Source of the DNA: Catenulispora sp. GP43 | GTDB taxonomy: Bacteria; Actinomycetota; Actinomycetes; Streptomycetales; Catenulisporaceae | Direction of reading: 5' to 3' | Assembly: GCF_041260665.1 (NCBI RefSeq) | Contig: NZ_JBGCCT010000039.1 | Coordinates: 1 to 64,000 of the forward strand | DNA length: 64,000 nucleotides | In this document: positions 58,109 through 64,000 of the stretch, in pieces | Numbering within the stretch: the first letter of the stretch is position 1 | How the letters are laid out: every line of letters starts with the position of its first letter | Notes under the pieces: generated by a model | Database searches by the model: none | What the model was told of the DNA's origin: nothing | The model's input: the letters and a program-made list of their open reading frames with translations, nothing else | Translations under genes and position numbers: made by a program

Positions 58109-58882
58109 TCAGATGTGGAAGACGGCGCCGGGCGTGGCCAGGAACACCTCGCCGTCGAAGGCGGCCTCGGCGGCGGCCCGGTTCAGCTCGGCGTCGGTCC
58201 ACGGCGGGATGTGGGTCAGCACCAGCCGCCCGACGCCGCCGGCGGTCGCGCTCTCGCCGGCCTCGCGGCCGTTGAGGTGCAGGCCCAGCAGGCCGTTGTC
58301 GCGCGGCTCCTGGAACGAGGCCTCGGCCAGCAGCAGGTCGGCGCCCTTGGCCAGGTGGTCCAGGGCGGCGCAGGGGCCGGTGTCGCCGCTGTAGACCAGG
58401 GTGCTCCCGCCGGCCTCCAGGCGGATGGCGTAGGCCTCCACGGGGTGGTCGACGCGCACCACGCGCACCGAGAACGGCCCGATCTCGAAGCTGTTGCCGG
58501 TCGCGCCCTCCGGGGCGCCCTCCAGCACGTTGCGGAAGTCGAAGACCGACTCGCACTCGGCGTCGTCGGTGTCGTAGGCCTTGGCGATGCGCTCGCGGGT
58601 GCCGGCCGGGCCCCACACCGGCAGCAGCGGCAGCGGCTCGCCGCCGGGCCGGTATTTGCGCGCGACGTAGTACCCGCACATGTCGACGCAGTGGTCGGCG
58701 TGCAGGTGCGACAGGATCACGGCCTGCAGGTCGTAGACGTCGCCGTACCGCTGCAGCTCGCCGAGCGCGCCGTTGCCGAAGTCCAGCAGGATCCGGTGGC
58801 CGTCGTGCTCGACCAGGTAGCTCGAACACGGGTTGCCGGGGCCTCCGAAGGAGCCGGAGGATCCGATCACGGTGAGCTTCAT
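58109..58882 (-). CDS. MBL-fold metallohydrolase, RNase Z-like
   Basis: A 257-residue metallo-beta-lactamase-fold enzyme. [13 protein letters not shown] holds the zinc motif HxHxDH; others are [13 protein letters not shown], a YSGDTGPC segment (metal-bridging Asp) and LVLTHIPPW with the last His. The N-terminus [23 protein letters not shown] is typical of the actinobacterial protein that follows murI, sometimes described as a cyclic-nucleotide phosphodiesterase-like enzyme. The ATG at 58882 overlaps the murI stop in ATGA, so both are co-translated. Confidence 0.88.
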   Translation of the reverse strand: MKLTVIGSSGSFGGPGNPCSSYLVEHDGHRILLDFGNGALGELQRYGDVYDLQAVILSHLHADHCVDMCGYYVARKYRPGGEPLPLLPVWGPAGTRERIAKAYDTDDAECESVFDFRNVLEGAPEGATGNSFEIGPFSVRVVRVDHPVEAYAIRLEAGGSTLVYSGDTGPCAALDHLAKGADLLLAEASFQEPRDNGLLGLHLNGREAGESATAGGVGRLVLTHIPPWTDAELNRAAAEAAFDGEVFLATPGAVFHI

Positions 58883-59775
58883 GGGGTCTCCGCAACTGTG
58901 GCGTATCGGGATTCGGTGCCGGCGGCATCTTGTGATGCGGCGGGGAGCAGTCCCTGGTGCACGTGGCCGATCTCGGGGCCGAGGAAACGCTGCCCGATCT
59001 GCAGGAACTGGTCCGGGTCGCCGGTGGTGGTGAAGGTGTGCGTCGGCTCGGGGAGGTCGCCGGGACGCATGAGCGAGTTCTCGGCCAGGACGCGGAAGAC
59101 GTCCTTGGCGGTCTCCTCGGCGCTGTTGATCAGGATCACGTCGTCCCCCATCACGTAGGAGATGACGCCGGTGAGCAGGGGGTAGTGCGTGCAGCCCAGG
59201 ATCAGCGTGTCGACGCCGGCCTGCGCGACCGGGTCCAGGTACTCGTGCGCGACCTTCAGCAGTTCCTCGCCGGCGGTCTCCCCGGCCTCGACGAACTCCA
59301 CGAAGCGCGGGCACTCCTGGGTGGTGAGCTGGATCTGCGGCGCCGCGGCGAAGGCGTCGACGTAGGCCATCGAGCGCCGGGTGGAGCGGGTGCTGATCAC
59401 GCCGACGTGCTGGTTCCGGGTGGCGGCCACGGCCAGCCGCACGGCCGGCCGGATGACCTCCACCACCGGGATCTCGTAGCGTTCGCGGGCGTCGCGCAGC
59501 ACCGCGCCGGAGGCCGAGTTGCACGCGATGACCAGCATCTTCACCCCGGACTCGACGAGCTTGTCCATGCACTCCAGGGCGTACGCGCGCACCTGGGCGA
59601 TCGGCCGCGGGCCGTAGGGCTGGCGCGCGGTGTCGCCGAAGTAGCTGACGGCCTCGTGGGGCAGCTGGTCCAGCAGAGCCCGGACGACGGTCAGCCCGCC
59701 GAAGCCGGAGTCGAAGATGCCGATGGGCGCGTCCCGGGAGGCCGGGTCGATGAACGGAGGCAGTGGTGCGGCCAT
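58879..59775 (-). CDS. murI: Glutamate racemase
   Basis: A 298-residue enzyme that makes D-glutamate for peptidoglycan by two-base proton transfer. [13 protein letters not shown], the first catalytic cysteine C85 in [27 protein letters not shown], and the second catalytic cysteine C195 in [11 protein letters not shown] are all present. The C-terminus carries a short extra tail ([18 protein letters not shown]). It is followed by the MBL gene with a 4-base overlap. Position after cysM in the wider block agrees with Mycobacterium gene order. Confidence 0.96.
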   Translation of the reverse strand: MAAPLPPFIDPASRDAPIGIFDSGFGGLTVVRALLDQLPHEAVSYFGDTARQPYGPRPIAQVRAYALECMDKLVESGVKMLVIACNSASGAVLRDARERYEIPVVEVIRPAVRLAVAATRNQHVGVISTRSTRRSMAYVDAFAAAPQIQLTTQECPRFVEFVEAGETAGEELLKVAHEYLDPVAQAGVDTLILGCTHYPLLTGVISYVMGDDVILINSAEETAKDVFRVLAENSLMRPGDLPEPTHTFTTTGDPDQFLQIGQRFLGPEIGHVHQGLLPAASQDAAGTESRYATVAETP

Positions 59776-59833
59776 GAGGGAAAAGAGTACGGCTCCCCGC
59801 GCAGAGCGTCCGCGATCGGGCCGGTCGATGTGG

Positions 59834-59851
59834 CCACCGTCTCAGCGGTGG
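59834..59851. terminator. Small hairpin between murI and upstream gene
   Basis: CCACCG / CGGTGG with a 6-base loop; the plus strand then reads TTTTGC. It lies after the minus-strand gene ending at 59895 and before murI. It may end that transcript. Confidence 0.4.
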
Positions 59852-59894
59852 TTTTGCTCACGGGCCGCTTGACCTGCGGCGAGCGTCCGCGGGG

Positions 59895-60851
59895 TCAGGC
59901 GGCCACGGTCGGCGCGGCCCAGGCGAGCAGGGCGTCGCAGACGTCGATCAGCCGGCGCCGCAGCGGGGCGCCGCGCCGGGCGAATTCGGCCTGCATGGCG
60001 GCGTACTCGGCACGGCCGGCCGGCGTCTCGACGGCGATCGGAGCATAGCCGAGCTCGGCGAGGTCGTAGGGGCTGGCGCGCATATCCATCTCGCGGATCT
60101 CGGCGGCCAGCGCGAAGCAGTCGGCGATCAGCTCGGAGGGCACGAACGGGTCCAGCTTGTAGGCCCACTTGTAGAGGTCCATACCGGCGTGCAGGCAGCC
60201 GGGCTGCTCGTTGGCGACCTGCGCGTCGCGGGTCGGGCGCAGGGTGTTCAGCGGGACCGCGTCGGGGGTGAAGAAGCGGTAGGCGTCGAAGTGGGAGCAG
60301 CGGATGTGCTGGGTCTCGACGACCTCGTCGGTACCGGCCGAGCCCAGGCGCAGCCGGCGCGCGGAGTGCCGCACCTCCTCGGGCTCGAGGCGGTAGACCA
60401 TGGCCCACTCGTGCAGCCCGAAGCAGGCCAGCCGCGGCTCCCGCCCCGCGGTGGCGGCGAGCAGGGCGCGGAGGAACTCGGCGGTACGGCGCCGCGCGTC
60501 GGTGAACTCCGCGGGATCCAGGGCCACGCCCTCGGGGGTCTCGCGGTAGCCGCGCCAGGCCAACCGCTCACGGGCCGCGCCGCCGGCCAGTACGACGCCG
60601 GCGCCGGGATGCCAGCGCAGTAGGCGCGCGGGGCGGTGCGAGTAGTAGGTGAACAGGAAGTCCATGACCGGATGCGCCTCGTTGTCGGCGCGGCGGCGCA
60701 GATGGGGGTCGGTCCAGGCGGCGACGCGGGCCTGGTGCGCGGCTTCGCGGGCCTGCCAGACGGGCTCGGGCAGGACGGCGGTCGCGGTCAGGGGCCCGGT
60801 CGAGGTCGATGTCGAGGTCGCGACATGCTGCTCAGCCTGGTCCACGCTCAC
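59895..60851 (-). CDS. Actinobacterial protein of the '3-methyladenine DNA glycosylase' annotation group
   Basis: A 318-residue protein conserved in actinobacteria and often labelled 3-methyladenine DNA glycosylase, a label I regard as unproven because no helix-hairpin-helix or AAG motif is visible. Seen: EAHPVMDFLFTYYSHRPARLLRWHPG, ACFGLHEWAMVYR, RCSHFDAYRFFTPDAVPLN, and EQPGCLHAGMDLYKWAYKLDPF, rich in conserved His, Trp, Tyr and Cys residues that could form a metal or heme-like active site. Length and start (ATG 60851) are normal. The neighbours are cell-wall and sulfur genes and do not clarify the role. Confidence 0.75.
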   Translation of the reverse strand: MSVDQAEQHVATSTSTSTGPLTATAVLPEPVWQAREAAHQARVAAWTDPHLRRRADNEAHPVMDFLFTYYSHRPARLLRWHPGAGVVLAGGAARERLAWRGYRETPEGVALDPAEFTDARRRTAEFLRALLAATAGREPRLACFGLHEWAMVYRLEPEEVRHSARRLRLGSAGTDEVVETQHIRCSHFDAYRFFTPDAVPLNTLRPTRDAQVANEQPGCLHAGMDLYKWAYKLDPFVPSELIADCFALAAEIREMDMRASPYDLAELGYAPIAVETPAGRAEYAAMQAEFARRGAPLRRRLIDVCDALLAWAAPTVAA

Positions 60852-60879
60852 GCTTCGACGGTACCTGGTGGGTGGCGCC

Positions 60880-61018
60880 GGGCCGAATCGCGGTGCGGCG
60901 GCGGCATCCGGTTGCTCAGGCGCCGGAGCCCGATCTGCTCGATGGCGATACCCGGCGGATGCCGCCGGACCGAATCGCAGCTCGGCCCGGCGGCATCCGG
61001 ATGCTCAGGCGCCCGAGC
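60880..61018. repeat. Imperfect ~50-bp direct repeat at a gene 3' end
   Basis: The stretch around 60880-60929 recurs at 60967-61018. The best 31 bases (60899-60929 and 60988-61018) differ at two positions. Copy two contains the stop codon of the lipoprotein gene ending at 61005, so copy one is a duplicated gene end lying in the intergenic DNA. The gap 60852-61004 holds no gene. Confidence 0.7.
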
Positions 61019-62204
61019 TCGACGTGCCCGACGGCGCCGAGGACGCGCTGCTCGACGCCGACGAGCTGCTCGAGCTGCTCGAGGTGCCGCTCGAGGAGGT
61101 CGAGGAGGTGCTCGCCGGGCCGGTCGGCGTCGGGGCGCCCGGTGTGCTCGGAACGCTCGGCGCCGCCGGGCTGCTGGGCGTGCCGGGCGTGCTCGGGGTG
61201 CTCGGCGCGGCCGGGCTGGTCGGGCTGCTCGGGCTGCTCGGCGCGGCGGACCCCTCCGAGCTCGCCGGGCTGGTCGGCGTCGAGCTGCCGCTCCCGGAGT
61301 CCTGCGATCCGCTCTGCGCGGCCTCGGCCTGCTTCACCATCGCGACGAAGTCCGCGCTCTGCGTGTCGGGGATCGGCGCCACGGCGACCGAGGTGCCCCA
61401 GGCGCTGTAGTCGATCTCGCCGGTCATGCTGCCGTTGGGGGTGGTCTCGGTGAAGGTCATCGCGACCGGGAGGCCGTTGGCGCCCAGCCACACGTCGTAG
61501 CCCAGCTTGGTGACCAGGCCCTGGGCCAGGGCGTCGCTGACGGTGGCGGCGTCGTCGGCGGTCAGGCCGTTGCGGCCGGCCACGTTGGGGTCGGTGACGT
61601 CGTCGCCGGCCAGGGTGCCGGCGTAGTGCATGGTCTGGACGCCGCCGCGCTGCTCGGCGCCGACCGCGTGCAGGTCCTTGCTGGCCGCCAGCATGGTCAG
61701 GCCCTTGCTCGGGGAGGTGTTCTCCAGCACGTCGGTGCCGAACGAGGCGGTGTTCGGGTCCTGGGCCATGGCCTGCAGGTCCATCTTCAGCCACTGCTTG
61801 CCGTCCATCTGGGCGGCCATCTGCGGGACGCCGCCCATCTGCATGTACATCACGTCGTCCGCGTAGCGGATCGGGATGGCCGGGCCGGCGGCCTGCGCGC
61901 TCGGGTCGGACGGGTCGGTCTGGCTCATGACCAGCGTGCCCTGCAGCGACGGGTGGTCGTCGAAACTCGCCACCACGTCGGAGGTCTCCGAGGCGGTCGC
62001 GCTGGTCAGCACCGTGTGCACCTTTGCGGTGGGGTGCGAGGCGACGGCGAAGTCCGCGGCCTGGATCGCCTGTCCGGCGCTGAGCGAGGACAGCTGCGCG
62101 AAGGACTGGGGCGTGCCGTCCGATCCCTTCAGGGAGCAGCCGGTGAGCGAGGACGCGGCCACGGCCGCCAGCACGGCGCCGGACCATATCTGCTTGCGGG
62201 GCAT
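61005..62204 (-). CDS. Lipoprotein (LolA/LppX-like) with long Ser/Pro tail
   Basis: A 399-residue lipoprotein. The signal peptide ends at a lipobox SLTGC (Cys near residue 23). Residues ~35-285 show alternating strands (TLVMSQTD, VMYMQMGG, KQWLKMDLQA, TMHYAGTL, YDVWLGANGLPVAMTFTET), typical of the LolA/LppX-like half-barrel that holds lipids in actinobacteria. The last ~105 residues are almost only Ser, Pro, Thr, Ala and Gly, likely a cell-wall-spanning or glycosylated tail. Lipid carriage is a family-level inference. The gene is separated from cysM by a terminator. Confidence 0.8.
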   Translation of the reverse strand: MPRKQIWSGAVLAAVAASSLTGCSLKGSDGTPQSFAQLSSLSAGQAIQAADFAVASHPTAKVHTVLTSATASETSDVVASFDDHPSLQGTLVMSQTDPSDPSAQAAGPAIPIRYADDVMYMQMGGVPQMAAQMDGKQWLKMDLQAMAQDPNTASFGTDVLENTSPSKGLTMLAASKDLHAVGAEQRGGVQTMHYAGTLAGDDVTDPNVAGRNGLTADDAATVSDALAQGLVTKLGYDVWLGANGLPVAMTFTETTPNGSMTGEIDYSAWGTSVAVAPIPDTQSADFVAMVKQAEAAQSGSQDSGSGSSTPTSPASSEGSAAPSSPSSPTSPAAPSTPSTPGTPSSPAAPSVPSTPGAPTPTGPASTSSTSSSGTSSSSSSSSASSSASSAPSGTSSSGA

Positions 62205-62308
62205 GAGTTTCCCACCCTTGATGGTGCTTGATCGTAAAAGCTGAAGAGCGGGGGAATCCTAACGTCGCCGCAGATCAGGCCAGCCCTCGGGGTCGGTGGA
62301 AGATCAAA

Positions 62309-62344
62309 CGGCGGTGGCCACGACTGCCGTCATAGCCACCGCCG
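62309..62344 (-). terminator. Terminator after cysM
   Basis: CGGCGGTGGC (62309-62318) pairs exactly with GCCACCGCCG (62335-62344), with a 16-base loop. It lies 20 bases past the cysM stop codon at 62365. Confidence 0.6.
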
Positions 62345-62364
62345 CAGGAGAGCCGGCGATCAGA

Positions 62365-63619
<1,255 letters not shown>

Positions 63620-63743
63620 GGCCGGTCATCTCCTCGTGGGAAAAGGGCGGAACAGGCGGGCAGAGCGTATGGGAGGCCCCGCGGGAAGGCGTGTGGCAGC
63701 CAGGGCTGCGGCTCAACCGCGGGGGACGGTGCGGGTCGCGGGT

Positions 63744-63842
63744 TCAGGCGCCCCGGCGACACAGCGCGCTGGCCAGCCGGCCGAAGTCGACATGGCGGCG
63801 CGCGACGAGCAGCACCGTCGGGTCCATGCCGGGAGAACGCAT
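63744..63842 (-). CDS. Leader peptide of the cysO-cysM operon
   Basis: A 32-codon ORF (or 27 codons from ATG 63827) ending in LVARRHVDFGRLASALCRRG. The RR-HVD-xR-x-A-x-LC-R pattern is that of the actinobacterial leader peptides found before sulfur-assimilation genes. The single Cys just before the end is the probable sensor: ribosome stalling there when cysteine is short would alter folding of the 124-base gap to cysO. TATCAT lies 6 bases before the 63842 start, so the transcript may be leaderless. Confidence 0.75.
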   Translation of the reverse strand: MRSPGMDPTVLLVARRHVDFGRLASALCRRGA

Positions 63843-63918
63843 ACCCCCATGATATTCATCCCGGCCAGCGAGCGGACCCCGGTTCCCGAGCGGTGAGACC
63901 CGGGGCCGCCCGGCACGC

Positions 63919-63965
63919 GCCGAGGGCTCGCCGGCGCCTGCGGGAGGCGCCGGCGAGCCCTCGGC
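63919..63965. terminator. Perfect 20-bp hairpin
   Basis: Arms at 63919-63938 and 63946-63965 are exact complements (starting GCCGAGGGCTCGCC and ending GGCGAGCCCTCGGC) with the loop TGCGGGA. It probably ends the transcript of a gene beyond 64000 on the minus strand, isolating the cysO leader promoter. Confidence 0.7.
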
Positions 63966-64000
63966 GGTCACAGCGGCTGCGGGGTGAGGCGTGTCACTTC

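Noticed and set aside
59895-60851. Firm call as 3-methyladenine DNA glycosylase
   Set aside because: The name is common in annotations, but no helix-hairpin-helix or AAG-type active-site motif is visible.

Overview
The window is very GC-rich DNA (codon third positions almost always G or C) from an actinobacterium. The right-hand block cysO-cysM ... murI - MBL hydrolase - rph - rdgB matches the actinobacterial order known from Mycobacterium and Streptomyces. A secreted polysaccharide lyase, CUT1-type sugar uptake genes without their own ATPase, and many small regulator/exporter pairs point to a soil, Streptomyces- or Catenulispora-like bacterium. The genus is an inference. The first ~107 bases are almost pure G then C and look like a contig-end artefact.

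Region 1 (0.3-5 kb): hypothetical and membrane proteins (DUF1275, DUF4389) and an XRE regulator carrying a relic NB-ARC-like tail. Region 2 (4.3-16 kb) is a polyuronide-use locus. It holds a 1263-residue secreted lyase with a PL14-like domain, five FN3 modules, a CBM2-like module and a second helical domain; an IclR regulator with two operator-like dyads; a lipoprotein-permease-permease uptake operon with a clear promoter; then 5-dehydro-4-deoxyglucarate dehydratase and uronate dehydrogenase; and a sugar-porter MFS protein. The logic is to cut the polymer outside, import the pieces, oxidise uronates to aldarates and feed 2-oxoglutarate semialdehyde. Aldarate dehydratase is not in the window.

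Region 3 (16-23 kb): two DHA2 drug exporters, each divergent from its own regulator (ArsR-type with three phased dyads; MmyB-type), plus DUF2252. Region 4 (23.1-26.9 kb) is the most unusual part: a four-gene ubiquitin-conjugation-like operon with an E2-like protein, a JAMM-E1 fusion, an unknown protein and a three-helix membrane protein, with no ubiquitin-like modifier visible. Region 5 (27-43 kb): GH130 phosphorylase, MHYT membrane protein, GT4 fused to a helical domain, a cysteine-rich short ORF with promoter, Vps62-like protein, SDR/MarR pair with abutting dyads, LCP ligase, HelD-like RNA polymerase recycling protein, sensor-like membrane protein and UppP.

Region 6 (44-54.3 kb): a third DHA2 exporter, FAD oxidoreductase, AI-2E permease, GroES-like protein and Bcp peroxiredoxin. 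Then comes a nested set of insertions: an HNH endonuclease gene split by ~3.8 kb carrying a decayed tyrosine integrase, itself split by a ~2.2-kb group II intron encoding a reverse transcriptase. The HNH tail lies just upstream of tRNA-Leu(UAG). Region 7 (54.3-64 kb) is the conserved core block: rdgB, lipoprotein, rph, MBL hydrolase, murI, a second lipoprotein, cysM and cysO, with a cysteine-type leader peptide upstream of cysO. No CRISPR array, rRNA or replication origin was seen.
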